Notes: generated from the sequence alone by a model not told the origin. A stretch of 64,000 nt of DNA from CAYOUV01 sp963790075 (GCA_963790075.1 CAWBNG010000007.1:62001-126000); one strand, 5' to 3'; shown: positions 9,140 to 17,618, counted from the first letter of the stretch. Program-made: numbers and translations.

Positions 9140-10252
9140 ATGAAAGCCAAGTCCTGCTTAATTGTAATTGTCCTGTTTGTCATTCTCATTTCTGCCTGCT
9201 CACCAGCCCCTACAGCCGAACCAACACAACCACCGCCCACTGAAACACCCGTCCCGCCGACGGAGACGCAAGTACCTCCAACGCTACCCGCGACCGATAC
9301 CCCCGTCCCGCCGACCGAGGCGGCGACCACGGTCAGCGTGACCCAGGCGCCCGCGGCAACCAATATACCGGACTGTACCAATGTTGCCGATTTCGTAGCG
9401 GATGTCACCGTCCAGGACAATACCAACTTCAATCCGGGTGAAAGCTTCGTCAAGACCTGGCGTCTTAAAAACTCGGGCACCTGCACCTGGGGCCCGGATT
9501 ATGCACTGGTCTTCGGGCATGGCACTCAAATGGACGCTCCGGTGACGACCCCGCTGACGACCGCCGCTCCGGGCCAGACCATTGATATTTCGGTCGATAT
9601 GACCGCCCCAACACAGGCTGGTACGTATATCGGGTATTACAGCATCCGGGATTCCGCCGATCAGGATTTCAAGATCAGCGGGAACCAGTTTATCTGGCTC
9701 ACGATCGCCGTCGGAACGTCCTCTGCGACCGGCACCACCGCTACGACCGGCACCGCCGCTGCGGCCGGCCCCACCGCTACGACCTCCAGCGGTTTCACCG
9801 GGACCGGCACGGGCACCAGCGGCTCCTGCACCTATGTCAAAAGTGCTGACTACGTCAGCCAGATCCTGGTCCTGTTCAATACCGCCCGCGCCGCGCAGGG
9901 ACTGCCACCCTACACCATCAACCCAAAGTTGTCGGCCGCGGCCATGGGCCACAGCATCGACATGGCCTGCAACAGCAACCTGAGTCACATCGGCACGGAC
10001 GGCTCGACCTACAAGACCCGCATCGCAGACCAGGGCTATTCGGCTTCGGCCTCGACTGAGAATACCTTTGCTGCTCCACCGCAGTACGGCGGCAACGCCC
10101 AGGCGGCCTACGACTGGTGGATCGGACCGGGCGGCGCGATTCACCGCGACCCGATCTTCAGCACCACCTACAAGGAGATCGGCATCGGCTATGCCTACGT
10201 GGACAGCAGTGCGCTGGGCGGCTACTTCACCGTCGATTTCGCCGCACCGTAA
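9140..10252 (+). CDS. CAP/SCP-domain lipoprotein with Ig-like (NBR1-type) domain
   Basis: 370 residues. The signal peptide ends at lipobox LISAC (Cys about 20); then a Thr/Pro stalk; an Ig-like domain of the NBR1 type (about 75-190, NFNPGESFVKTWRLKNSGTC and TWGPDYAL); a Thr/Ala/Gly linker; and a C-terminal CAP (cysteine-rich secretory/PR-1) domain (about 230-370) with the expected helix LVLFNTARAAQGLPPY and GHSIDMAC. It is extracellular and membrane-anchored; CAP domains bind lipids or act as proteases in some families. The ATG follows AAGGAG. It is flanked by its own -10 box and a hairpin, so it is probably a single-gene unit. Confidence 0.87.
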   Translation: MKAKSCLIVIVLFVILISACSPAPTAEPTQPPPTETPVPPTETQVPPTLPATDTPVPPTEAATTVSVTQAPAATNIPDCTNVADFVADVTVQDNTNFNPGESFVKTWRLKNSGTCTWGPDYALVFGHGTQMDAPVTTPLTTAAPGQTIDISVDMTAPTQAGTYIGYYSIRDSADQDFKISGNQFIWLTIAVGTSSATGTTATTGTAAAAGPTATTSSGFTGTGTGTSGSCTYVKSADYVSQILVLFNTARAAQGLPPYTINPKLSAAAMGHSIDMACNSNLSHIGTDGSTYKTRIADQGYSASASTENTFAAPPQYGGNAQAAYDWWIGPGGAIHRDPIFSTTYKEIGIGYAYVDSSALGGYFTVDFAAP

Positions 10253-10566
10253 AGCTTATTGCGATAACCAGGACGACGGGCCGAGGCCCGCCGTCCTGCA
10301 TTAATGGGCGAATTGAACGACAAAATTGCCGCTCAACGTTTTTCACCTGGCGCAATCACAGGTGGATTTGTGAGGGCCACCCGTGATGCCTCAAGACCAA
10401 ATGTTACTTTCGGGGTATCGTTGCCTCAAAGCGGAATGTTACCGTGAGATTTTCCAAGGTTTGGCGACCTTCGCATCGATGGCGGTCTTGAGTAGAACTG
10501 GATTGAGCTGGACATACAAGTCGAATGAGGCTATTAATGAGGATATTGATCCTCAAGGAGAAATAA
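10253..10566. other. Intergenic region at the left edge of the accessory tract
   Basis: Apart from the hairpin at 10270-10297, I see no gene that I can support. A 74-codon open frame (10383-10607) overlaps the next gene and has no family resemblance. AAGGAG at about 10556 belongs to the DinB gene. Confidence 0.5.
10270..10297 (+). terminator. Hairpin after the CAP-domain gene
   Basis: Inverted repeat with 13-base arms and one mismatch (10270-10282 and 10285-10297), 17 bases past the stop. The following T-run is weak, so efficiency is uncertain. Confidence 0.55.
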
Positions 10567-11058
10567 ATGCAACAGGATACGCAATCGACATTAGATGTGA
10601 TTTATGAGAACTGGCGAGGCTATAACGGAAAGCTGCAAAAATGCATCGCCCCTCTGACGAATGAGCAACTCTTGCTGCAACCCGCCCCGAGTATGTGGCC
10701 GCTTGGGCAGATTGCGCAGCACATTATTTCGGTTCGGGCAGGGTGGTTCAGTGGCACTCTACAAGATGCTGACGACATGATGAACGAGTACATGCTGTGG
10801 GGCCAACGTGATTCACCAGAACGCAGCGCGGCGGAACTGGTACGTGGACTCGACGAGACATGGGCATTCATTGAATCTCGCTTGCAGCGCTGGACGCCAG
10901 CCGATTGTGCTAAGACTTTCCCGGATGAATGGGATGGCCAGACATACGAGGTATCGCGCAGTTGGGTGATCTACCATGTGCTGGAACATGATCTGCATCA
11001 TGGCAGCGAAGTCTCGCTGATTCTGGGTATGAACAGTCTGCAACCCCTCGATATTTGA
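10567..11058 (+). CDS. DinB-family protein
   Basis: 163 residues with the DinB/YfiT four-helix-bundle pattern. The metal-binding histidines are expected at QIAQHII (about residue 47) and in the HVLEHDLHHG motif (about 138-147); both are visible. Members are metal-dependent transferases or thiol-S-transferase relatives of unknown substrate; this family is not the DNA polymerase DinB. The ATG follows CAAGGAG. It is the first of many short single genes in the accessory tract. Confidence 0.85.
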   Translation: MQQDTQSTLDVIYENWRGYNGKLQKCIAPLTNEQLLLQPAPSMWPLGQIAQHIISVRAGWFSGTLQDADDMMNEYMLWGQRDSPERSAAELVRGLDETWAFIESRLQRWTPADCAKTFPDEWDGQTYEVSRSWVIYHVLEHDLHHGSEVSLILGMNSLQPLDI

Positions 11059-11309
11059 TTGATGTCCGATGGGAGCACGGTATCCAGCCTAAACCGTTCC
11101 AGCAATGCGGGCTACCGATTAATGGAAGTGTCAAGATTAAACACCAAATCGGGGGAAGAAAAGGCTGAATGACGGCGCGGCTTGCCGAATAGTCCGGTGC
11201 AGTCGTATTAGATCCCGTCATGAACGTGGCAGGCTGGTGGGATAGAATTGCAACCAGCGCGCTGTCTGAAGGGTGTGCGATGGCAGGAACTAGTGTGATA
11301 GGAGGAGCT

Positions 11310-11987
11310 ATGGCTAACCATATTCGAGTGACACTAGAAATCGGACCGAAGGGCAAGAAGGTGGTAGCGGTGGCAGCGGACTGGCCCGGTCTCGAGCGCG
11401 GGGCAAAGACCGAGGAGGCTGCGATCGAACGCTTACTCTCCTACGTTCCACGTTATGCAGCGGTGACGAAGCTGGCCGGGATGGAGGCCGCGTTTGCGGC
11501 CACCACTGTCGTCGACGTGGTCGAGCACTATCCGGGCACGGGTTCAACCGACTTCTGGGGTATCTCGTTCGCGTTTTCGGGCATCGACCAGCAAGCCATG
11601 TCGGGCGAAGCATTGGAGCGTGAACTGAGGCTAATGCGGGCGTGCTGGGCGTTTTTCGACGAGGTGCGTGCGCGCGTGTCGGCGGAGATGCAGCGGGGTC
11701 CGCGCGGCGGAGGGCGAGATCGGGACCGCATCGTCCGTCATACGTTTGCCGCGGAGCAGGACTGGGCGAAGAAGCTCGGCGTGGTTACCCCTGATGAGGC
11801 AATGCTGACCAAGAAGGGAATGAAAGCGCATCGCGAGGCCTATTGCAACGCAATTCGGGCGTTTCATTCCCAGAGCAAAATGGCCCGCAATTGGCCGCTG
11901 CGGTACCTGATCCGGCACACAGCGTACCACACGCTCGATCACGCCTGGGAAATGGAAGACAAAGATCTGACTGCAAAACGAGCATGA
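11310..11987 (+). CDS. Protein with HicB-like N-terminus and DinB-like C-terminus
   Basis: 225 residues from the ATG at 11310, preferred over an ATG 90 bases upstream because ATAGGAGGAGCT lies directly before it. Residues 1-60 resemble a HicB-type beta-alpha fold (IGPKGKKVVAVAADWPGLE then KTEEAAIERLLSY). The C-terminal half has the DinB-like helix pattern with histidines in VRHTFAAEQDWAKKLG and IRHTAYHTLDHAWEME. No HicA partner is adjacent, so a toxin-antitoxin role is not supported. The function is unknown. A hairpin repeat begins 5 bases after the stop. Confidence 0.75.
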   Translation: MANHIRVTLEIGPKGKKVVAVAADWPGLERGAKTEEAAIERLLSYVPRYAAVTKLAGMEAAFAATTVVDVVEHYPGTGSTDFWGISFAFSGIDQQAMSGEALERELRLMRACWAFFDEVRARVSAEMQRGPRGGGRDRDRIVRHTFAAEQDWAKKLGVVTPDEAMLTKKGMKAHREAYCNAIRAFHSQSKMARNWPLRYLIRHTAYHTLDHAWEMEDKDLTAKRA

Positions 11988-11991
11988 GGCC

Positions 11992-12023
11992 GAGCGGCTG
12001 GACTTTCGTCCAGCACTTTGCAC
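11992..12023 (+). repeat. GC-rich hairpin repeat, copy A
   Basis: GAGCGGCTGGACTTTCGTCC followed by AGCACTTTGCAC. The core CTGGAC-TTTC-GTCCAG is a perfect palindromic hairpin. Related copies are at 13110, 18239 and 21161, each just after a gene or in a gap of the accessory tract. Confidence 0.75.
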
Positions 12024-12179
12024 CTCGTCTCGGGCCGATGCCCTCGCGGGGCAGACGGCGGCGAGGGCTGCGTTTTGTGTAAATTTGTGCAATAATATCC
12101 AATAAGCGTGCAAATTCACCCCGCCGGTACATTGTCCCTGACGGGACAACGCAGGGTGGGAACATGGGAGGTGTCATCA

Positions 12180-12518
12180 ATGGGAAACGAAGAACCGGGT
12201 ATGCCGAACGATGAATGGCTACGAATACAGGATGAGATAAACATGGGTGGGGGCATACGAATGGCAGCAACCACGCCGCAGCCGCCGCTCGATCCCAATG
12301 AGCCGTGGTCGGAATTGACTCCGCTGAAGAAGGTCTCCCCGGCCGCGGTGTTCGAGCTGGTCGAAGTGCTGCGCCAAGCCGGCATACCCGTGCGCAGCCC
12401 AGGGGCACGTTCGGCCGGACTGTTCTCGGGCGGGAAGGTCAACGTGACGCTCTCGGTGCCCGACAGGCTGCGAACGGAGGCGACGATCATCGTTGCGAGG
12501 CACTTCGGCAGCCAGTAA
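12180..12518 (+). CDS. Small protein of unknown function
   Basis: 112 residues from the ATG at 12180, which follows GGGAGGTG with 7 nt spacing; an upstream in-frame ATG at 12108 lacks such a site. The sequence has a Pro-rich N-terminal stretch, a helix SPAAVFELVEVLRQAGIPVR and a C-terminal region VTLSVPDRLRTEATIIVARHF that suggests an alpha/beta fold, possibly a DUF2007-like or SPOR-like signal-transducing module. I do not recognise the family. It stands alone, with an attC-like CGCCTAAC motif after the stop. Confidence 0.6.
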   Translation: MGNEEPGMPNDEWLRIQDEINMGGGIRMAATTPQPPLDPNEPWSELTPLKKVSPAAVFELVEVLRQAGIPVRSPGARSAGLFSGGKVNVTLSVPDRLRTEATIIVARHFGSQ

Positions 12519-12757
12519 GGTGCTGCACTTGCCAAGTGTCAAGGGATTCAGTCGCCCGCGCCTAACATAACCGGCACACCTTACTCGCGGGTCAGACTGC
12601 CTGCGGGGACGAGGCCCTTACAGGACGAGGCCGCAAACCGTTGGACCACTAAGGCAGGTCGGAATACAGCAACGCAGATAGCAACTCGTCCAATTTGCAA
12701 TTGGTAGAAGATTAGTCTGGGCTTTTACACAAGGGGTCCAAGAATAGGATCCCTTGA

Positions 12758-12976
12758 ATGGATTACCGGACAGTAAAAGAGACTAATATGAAACTTACTA
12801 CAAGATTGATCCTCATGGTGACAATAGTTGTGGCAGTCACGGATGTAATAGAATATATACACATAAAGCAACATCCAGAAAACTTAACGATCCCATTTCT
12901 TATTTCAGTGATAGTCGTGACAGTAGTACCGATCGGGATAATTATTTGGTTTTGGCACAAACGAAACTGGTTGTAG
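12758..12976 (+). CDS. Small two-helix membrane protein
   Basis: 72 residues (62 if the second ATG at 12788 is used). Two hydrophobic helices (LILMVTIVVAVTDVIEYI; IPFLISVIVVTVVPIGIIIW) are joined by a short polar loop, with a basic C-terminus HKRNWL. The ribosome-binding site is weak for either start. The function is unknown. The base composition is AT-rich compared with its neighbours. Confidence 0.5.
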   Translation: MDYRTVKETNMKLTTRLILMVTIVVAVTDVIEYIHIKQHPENLTIPFLISVIVVTVVPIGIIIWFWHKRNWL

Positions 12977-13109
12977 ATGGGATATTCTCTTTAAAATGGG
13001 ACTAATGCAACGCACTCCGTAACTGCTCCGCAGTTCGCCCCTTCCGCTACGCTTCAGGGGTACTTACCCTTCACCCTTCGGGTACAGGCGGGTACGATGT
13101 CGTGAGGGC

Positions 13110-13141
13110 GAGCGGCTGGGCTTTCGCCCAATACTTTGTAC
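13110..13141 (+). repeat. GC-rich hairpin repeat, copy B
   Basis: GAGCGGCTGGGCTTTCGCCC followed by AATACTTTGTAC. Compared with the other copies the stem has changed on both sides (GGAC/GTCC to GGGC/GCCC), a compensatory change that keeps the hairpin. It lies in a longer GC-rich gap (13010-13169) with further small palindromes. Confidence 0.7.
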
Positions 13142-13169
13142 GCGTACCCGCTACCCCCCCGTCCGTTTT

Positions 13170-13574
13170 TTATTTATAACGCGGCTGCATCAAGCCGGCG
13201 TAGATGAAATCCCGCAGGGAGATTTGGACCGCTTGCAGCGCTTCCGCCTGCGCCAGCACTTGCGGGGGGATGGCTGCATCTTTCCACTCTTCGGCCAGGT
13301 ATGCCCCCAGTTCATCCAGCGAATCGGCATAGATCAGGTAATCGTACTGGCCTTTTTGTTCCAAGACAAACAGACCCCGATCAAGCACCTGCGCGACGGC
13401 TTCGGCCGCCTGCCGGTACTCGACGAAGTCGTCCGTCTCCTGGATCCGACCGAGGGCCTGCCAACCGCTCCCGGTCAGGGCTGACAACTCAGCCGGGAGG
13501 CCCAGCGGGCGCAAATCCAGCAGGCAGCCATCGGGCTTCAGCAGCGTATGAATTGTCTCCAGAGCATGGACCAT
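13170..13574 (-). CDS. Class I methyltransferase, C-terminal part (interrupted gene)
   Basis: 134 residues beginning ESMVHALETIHTLLKPDGC, the usual region after motif III of Rossmann-fold SAM methyltransferases (LLKPDGCLLDLRP). It is in the same frame as the N-terminal part at 13593-13907 and is separated from it only by TGA-TAA and five sense codons, so the two form one coding sequence with two consecutive in-frame stops. If the ATG here starts translation, the product lacks the SAM site and should be inactive as a methyltransferase. Confidence 0.65.
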   Translation of the reverse strand: MVHALETIHTLLKPDGCLLDLRPLGLPAELSALTGSGWQALGRIQETDDFVEYRQAAEAVAQVLDRGLFVLEQKGQYDYLIYADSLDELGAYLAEEWKDAAIPPQVLAQAEALQAVQISLRDFIYAGLMQPRYK

Positions 13575-13592
13575 GCTCTCGGGGACGATTTA

Positions 13593-13907
13593 TCAAAGCG
13601 TCCAGGCCAGGATCGCCAGGTCGAATTTCTCTTTGGCCTGTGCGGCGTACGGCTCCAGGCCCAGGTTGAGGAACGCGACCTGCTCGAAGCCGGGCGGACG
13701 GTCGCGGATGGCGCGCTCCAACCGCACCGCATCCGGGTCGATGGCGACCACGCGCGCGGTCCCGGCAGCGTAACGCCAGGTCAGGCGGCCGTCGCCGCAG
13801 CCGATCTCGAGCACCGAGCAGCCCGAGAAATCCGGGTACAGGCGGGATAGCTCACGCGTTTCATGCCCTTCGGGGTCACGTTGGATGGCCATGCTTCGTC
13901 CTCCCAC
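13593..13907 (-). CDS. Class I SAM-dependent methyltransferase, N-terminal part (interrupted gene)
   Basis: 104 residues with motif I VLEIGCGDGRLTWRYA, motif II VVAIDPDAVRLERA and motif III FDLAILAWTL, i.e. the complete SAM-binding half of a Methyltransf_11/25-type protein. It ends at TGA (13593-13595) followed at once by TAA, then the frame continues into 13170-13574. Together they would make a protein of about 245 residues. The substrate is unknown. Upstream is a gap shared with the divergent SDR gene that carries a repeated inverted-repeat element. Confidence 0.7.
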   Translation of the reverse strand: MGGRSMAIQRDPEGHETRELSRLYPDFSGCSVLEIGCGDGRLTWRYAAGTARVVAIDPDAVRLERAIRDRPPGFEQVAFLNLGLEPYAAQAKEKFDLAILAWTL

Positions 13908-13910
13908 AGA

Positions 13911-14000
13911 GTGCTGCGTAAATATTTGAACAAAATTCCTGAATTATGCAGGTAATTCGATCAAACAAAATTCAGGAAAATATGCAAGAAGCAGTAAATC
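13911..14000. repeat. Divergent-intergenic repeat, copy 1 (inverted repeat TTCCTGAATT...AATTCAGGAA)
   Basis: About 90 bases, roughly three-quarters identical to 54022-54111. Each copy sits between two divergently transcribed genes. The arms TTCCTGAATT (13936-13945) and AATTCAGGAA (13969-13978) are perfect complements 23 bases apart. This could be a shared operator or a small mobile repeat. A second palindrome, CCGATC-TCA-GATCGG, follows at 14015-14029. Confidence 0.65.
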
Positions 14001-14201
14001 AATTTTACACCGATCCGATCTCAGATCGGTCATCCTATAATGTATGCTTGGTTCTTGAACCGCAAAGCGCGTAATTTTTTGAGTTTTCCATTATAAAAAG
14101 ACTACCCGTTTTCGATATTGTCTGAAACTCGAAACATCGGTATAGTTGCTGCCATGGCAACACTTTTTATGCGGTAGACGTAAAGACAAAGGAGCAATTA
14201 A

Positions 14202-15038
14202 ATGAATTCCATGCAAGGCAAGCGCGTCATTATCACCGGTCCGACCTCCGGGGTCGGGAAAGAGATCGCCAGGCAGCTGGCGGCGCTGGGCGCGGAAATC
14301 ATCCTGGCCTGCCGGGATCTCGAAAAAGGGAAACAGCTCGCGGCCGAGATCGCTCACGGCAACCCAGAACCGGTCGTGATGTCCTTCGAGGCCTCCAGCC
14401 AGGAATCGATCCGCGCCTTCGCGCGCGAATTCCGCCGCCGCTACGACCGCCTGGACGTGCTGATCAACAATGCAGCCAGCAACCGCGGGAGCCTGCCAAA
14501 AATCGACAGCGCCGACGGCATCGAACTGACCTTCGCGGTCAACGTGCTGGCCTACTTCCTGCTGACGCGGGAGCTGCTCGCCCCCCTGAAAAAGAGCGCC
14601 CCGGCGCGGATCGTCAACGTGGCCTCGTCCTTCGCCCACGACCTGGACCTGGACGACCTGCAGTTCGAGCGCCGCCCCTTCGAGAGCTTCAAGGCCTATG
14701 CCCAGTCGAAGGCCTGCGACCGCCTGCTGACCTGGGCCTTTGCGCGTCGCCTGGCGGGGACGGGCGTGAGCGCCAACACCATGACGCCCGGCCTGATCAC
14801 CGCGACCGGACTATACCGCAATGCCGAGCCTGAGATGGTCCAGCGCCTGAGGCAATATTCCGGCGGGCGCACCATCGCGCAGGGCGCGGACACGGCCGTC
14901 TGGCTGGCCAGCGCCCCCGAGTTGGAAGGCGTCAGCGGGAAATTCTATCAAGACCGCACAGAGCTCGAATGCGAGTTTAGAAATCAAGAAGATGAGGAGA
15001 AACTCTGGCGTATTTGCGATGAGTTTGTAAACGAGTAG
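14202..15038 (+). CDS. Short-chain dehydrogenase/reductase (retinol dehydrogenase-like)
   Basis: 278 residues, classical SDR. The cofactor motif TGPTSGVG (12-19) is followed by CRDLEKGKQLA (Arg suggests NADP preference), NNAA near residue 90, catalytic Ser in NVASSF and YAQSK (about 166-170). It probably oxidises or reduces a small carbonyl/alcohol; the substrate is unknown. AAAGGAG precedes the ATG by 8 nt. A second, truncated homologue of its last 44 codons lies at 18514-18645, fused to a leuS fragment. A terminator follows at 15074. Confidence 0.88.
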   Translation: MNSMQGKRVIITGPTSGVGKEIARQLAALGAEIILACRDLEKGKQLAAEIAHGNPEPVVMSFEASSQESIRAFAREFRRRYDRLDVLINNAASNRGSLPKIDSADGIELTFAVNVLAYFLLTRELLAPLKKSAPARIVNVASSFAHDLDLDDLQFERRPFESFKAYAQSKACDRLLTWAFARRLAGTGVSANTMTPGLITATGLYRNAEPEMVQRLRQYSGGRTIAQGADTAVWLASAPELEGVSGKFYQDRTELECEFRNQEDEEKLWRICDEFVNE

Positions 15039-15073
15039 ATTACATCAATCGACCACAACCAACCCCCTCCCAC

Positions 15074-15112
15074 GCTCCCCCAAATGCGAAAGCTTTGGGA
15101 GAGCGCTTTTTC
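15074..15112 (+). terminator. SDR gene terminator
   Basis: Stem GCTCCCCCAAA / TTTGGGAGAGC (15074-15084 and 15094-15104) with one mismatch, followed by GCTTTTT, 36 bases past the SDR stop. Confidence 0.7.
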
Positions 15113-15128
15113 AACGAATGATTTGCAT

Positions 15129-15356
15129 TTATGGGCTTTGCAGGCCTATTATGTTTTCAAGCAGAAAACCGATGGCGAAAGACAACAGGATAAAGAATGC
15201 CAGCGTCACGAGAGCGGCCTCCGCTGCCAGCTTTAACGATTTCCTTTTGTCCGGATAATGATGCATGTATTGACCATACGTAACCATAAACGCCATGGCA
15301 GAGGCCAAAGGCGAAAAGAACAGCGCGATCCCAAGCGAAATCCTGACAAATTCCAT
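15129..15356 (-). CDS. Small membrane protein
   Basis: 75 residues with two predicted helices (ISLGIALFFSPLASAMAFMV; AALVTLAFFILLSFAIGFLL) and a charged middle (HHYPDKRKSLK). No family is recognised. The ribosome-binding site is only a weak TAGGTG. It is convergent with the SDR gene across the terminator at 15074-15112. Confidence 0.5.
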   Translation of the reverse strand: MEFVRISLGIALFFSPLASAMAFMVTYGQYMHHYPDKRKSLKLAAEAALVTLAFFILLSFAIGFLLENIIGLQSP

Positions 15357-15826
15357 CGTTACACCTACGCCAAAACAAATTATCCACCCAAAATCGTCGT
15401 CAGGGTTAGTGCAATTCCGACCAGATTTTGGATGTCGGGATTAATAGGCGGGGTCGACGCGGCGAAGAGATTGCGTCATCCCGCCAGCGCTTTCCATTCG
15501 GCGCGCTCACAGGCGGCGATGCGGGGGTCATTAATGATTGCAACTGGCTTCGATGCTATAATTTTCTCATCCAAAAAGTAATGCGAAGTGCCGCGCAGTG
15601 GGATAGGATCCGCATAAACACTAGCTGGTAATTGAATAATGAATACGCGGAGAAAAGGTATTAGACAGCCATTTTGTTGTATAAACCATAGTTGTTAGGC
15701 GTTTAGTTAGTAAACCAATAGAAATTTATCGCATGCCATATTAAGTGAAGAAAATTTCATTTACTTGTAAGCCGAGCGTCTCTAATTTAATGGATATAAT
15801 CTTTACATAACAGAAGGCGACATTTC
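15357..15826. other. Intergenic gap with a possible gene remnant
   Basis: On the minus strand the frame ending at the TGA at 15477-15479 reads ADPIPLRGTSHYFLDEKIIA and then SKPVAIINDPRIAACERAEW. It is protein-like, but no start codon is in place within about 190 bases, so it looks like the 3' remnant of a lost gene; I do not recognise it. On the plus strand GTTGTTAGGCGTTTAG (about 15696) resembles an integron attC end. TATAAT at 15795-15800 is the probable -10 box of the next gene. Confidence 0.4.
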
Positions 15827-16315
15827 ATGAATGCTCAAAAATCTTCTAATGAATCTTTCAATCGGTTTAAAGAAATAGTTCTGGCTGTAGCCTTAAATTC
15901 TATTTGGGTGTTAATGGCTCTCCTTGCCGTCTGGCTCGGCTGGCGCAGTTACACGTTGAGCGCAAATGGAAGCATTGCCGAAGGTACCGTGGTGCGGCTG
16001 TTAGAGGATGACAAAGCAGCCTTTGATTCCGATTTTATTCCCATTATTGAATTCCAAGCAGATGGCAAAACGTACACTCTCCAAAGCCAGAATAATTATC
16101 GCTGGTGGAACCGATATACTCGGTTCCCTATTGGCAAGCAGGTGGAGATACTTTACGACCCAGCCGATCCTAATAGTGGAGAGATTAATTCCTGGCTTGA
16201 TATTTGGAAAGAACCGCTTCTTCTAGGCGTATTTGCGGTCATCGTCGCAATTGCTATAAATGTATATGTTCTCTTCCGCTGGCGAAGAGGACGCATCACA
16301 CAAATCTCTGTTTGA
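15827..16315 (+). CDS. DUF3592-family membrane protein
   Basis: 162 residues. There is one transmembrane helix near the N-terminus (IVLAVALNSIWVLMALLAVW), a soluble beta-rich domain with the DUF3592 signature (IAEGTVVRLLEDD, PIIEFQADGKTYTLQS, PIGKQVEILYDPADPNSGEI), a second helix (PLLLGVFAVIVAIAINVYVL) and a basic tail. Members are of unknown function and are common in accessory regions. A -10 TATAAT lies 26 bases upstream with GAAGGCGA as ribosome-binding site. Confidence 0.85.
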   Translation: MNAQKSSNESFNRFKEIVLAVALNSIWVLMALLAVWLGWRSYTLSANGSIAEGTVVRLLEDDKAAFDSDFIPIIEFQADGKTYTLQSQNNYRWWNRYTRFPIGKQVEILYDPADPNSGEINSWLDIWKEPLLLGVFAVIVAIAINVYVLFRWRRGRITQISV

Positions 16316-16923
16316 TAAAGAACTGCAGGCAAAACTAAATTGCTCTGCACACAATCAATTCTTAGATGATTTTCTCTGTGTACCTGTCATATTGGCGGTA
16401 AACTATTGTTCCAATCATCGAACCTTGTATCAAAACCGCCTAACACCGCGTTCTAAGAAACTGTATTAGGCAATCTTTCGAGAAAAATTAGCTAGCAGGT
16501 TAACTAAAACAAAGCGCCACACCTGCCCCCAAAATGACGCCGATGAACTTGATACCTTTTTAAGGCAGACCCGATCATTCAAGGGTTATAGCTTTCTAAA
16601 CGGGGTCGCTTGTTGCGCCACCAATTGATGGATCATATTGATCGGTAACCAAGGTGCACCACGGGAGGGCAAGAAGCCATCTCCACTGCTTTGTACGGCT
16701 TATATGTCTGCCATTTGCAGGATACTCCCATTACTCCCCAGTTTCTTTGTTGAAATAGGATGTCTCACATCCTACGATGGTGCACCGGACGCTGGGGATT
16801 CTGCCCCGTTTTCAGGCAGTGTCCTACGCAACAGCATTTTTCTGGCTGGACGGCTCCGCCGCCCCCGCCTCAGCGCAGGTAAACCAAACCGTTGGGCAGA
16901 AGGAAAGCAAAGGAAGTTAGCGA
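16316..16923. other. Gene-poor gap
   Basis: About 600 bases without a supportable gene. A 102-codon frame (16638-16946) overlaps the next gene's start and shows no domain. CGCCTAACACCGCGTTCT (about 16436) with TTAGGC at about 16466 forms an imperfect inverted pair reminiscent of a degraded cassette recombination site. AAGGAAAG and GGAAG near 16905-16915 serve the next gene. Confidence 0.4.
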
Positions 16924-17439
16924 ATGATATTACCAAAAAAGCGTGACCCCAGGTTCATCACTGTGCGTCGCGGCGGTACACTCCAAGACGCAGATCATCA
17001 TCTGCTTGCAATATGGGCAGCCGATTGCGCACAGCATGTGTTGCACCTATTTGAGGAAATGCAACCCAATGACGAGCGTCCGCGTCGAGCAATCGAATCG
17101 GCACGCGCTTGGGCGCGAGGCGAGCTTACGATGTCTCAATCTAAAGCGGCGGGTGGTCACGCGATGGCGGCAGCCAGAAATCTGAGTGGAGCGGCGCGCT
17201 ATGCCGCATATGCTGCTGGTCAGGCAGCGGTGGTCGCTCATGTGGCAGCGCATGAATTGGGTGCAGCAGCCTACGCAATTAAAGCAGCACGTGAAGCATC
17301 GCTTGAGGGTCGTGTTGAAGAATCTGGTCGCCTTGAGTGCGAATGGCAACGCGCACAACTTCCGAGTAAAATCCGTGACCTAGTGCTTGACGATCAGAGG
17401 TTGCGCAACGAAATCTGTTGGTTTGAATTCAATTGCTAA
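16924..17439 (+). CDS. Imm5-like putative immunity protein
   Basis: 171 residues matching the Imm-5-like family by its hallmark N-terminus (DPRFITVRRGGTLQDADHHL), LAIWAADCAQHVLHLFEE, a RPRRAIESARAWARGE helix and an Ala-rich helical middle (GAARYAAYAAGQAAVVAHVA) ending LRNEICWFEF. The family was named from polymorphic-toxin immunity loci; no toxin or secretion gene is adjacent, so it is an orphan. It carries GGAAG upstream of the ATG and an attC-like CCCAACACAGCG after it. Confidence 0.8.
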   Translation: MILPKKRDPRFITVRRGGTLQDADHHLLAIWAADCAQHVLHLFEEMQPNDERPRRAIESARAWARGELTMSQSKAAGGHAMAAARNLSGAARYAAYAAGQAAVVAHVAAHELGAAAYAIKAAREASLEGRVEESGRLECEWQRAQLPSKIRDLVLDDQRLRNEICWFEFNC

Positions 17440-17618
17440 CCAGTTTGCTTGTACCGTTACTTTAATTAATTCCTTTTGGTATTGCTATTTGAATTACAAA
17501 GTAAAAAAAGAAAAATCAAAAGTATTTTGCAAAATCTGCCCAACACAGCGTCCAGCAACGCAAACCGTATGCCCGTTCCTTGCACAACAAAACACCTTTA
17601 CGCCAACAGGAAGAGAAT

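Noticed and set aside
9284..10144. 286-codon minus-strand frame
   Set aside because: Shadow of the CAP-domain lipoprotein; low-complexity Gly/Arg composition.
10383..10607. 74-codon plus-strand frame before the DinB gene
   Set aside because: Overlaps the DinB start, no ribosome-binding site, no recognisable features.
13593..13595. TGA as selenocysteine in the methyltransferase
   Set aside because: It is followed directly by TAA, and no SECIS-like hairpin was recognised.
16638..16946. 102-codon plus-strand frame
   Set aside because: Overlaps the start of the Imm5-like gene; composition is not protein-like.
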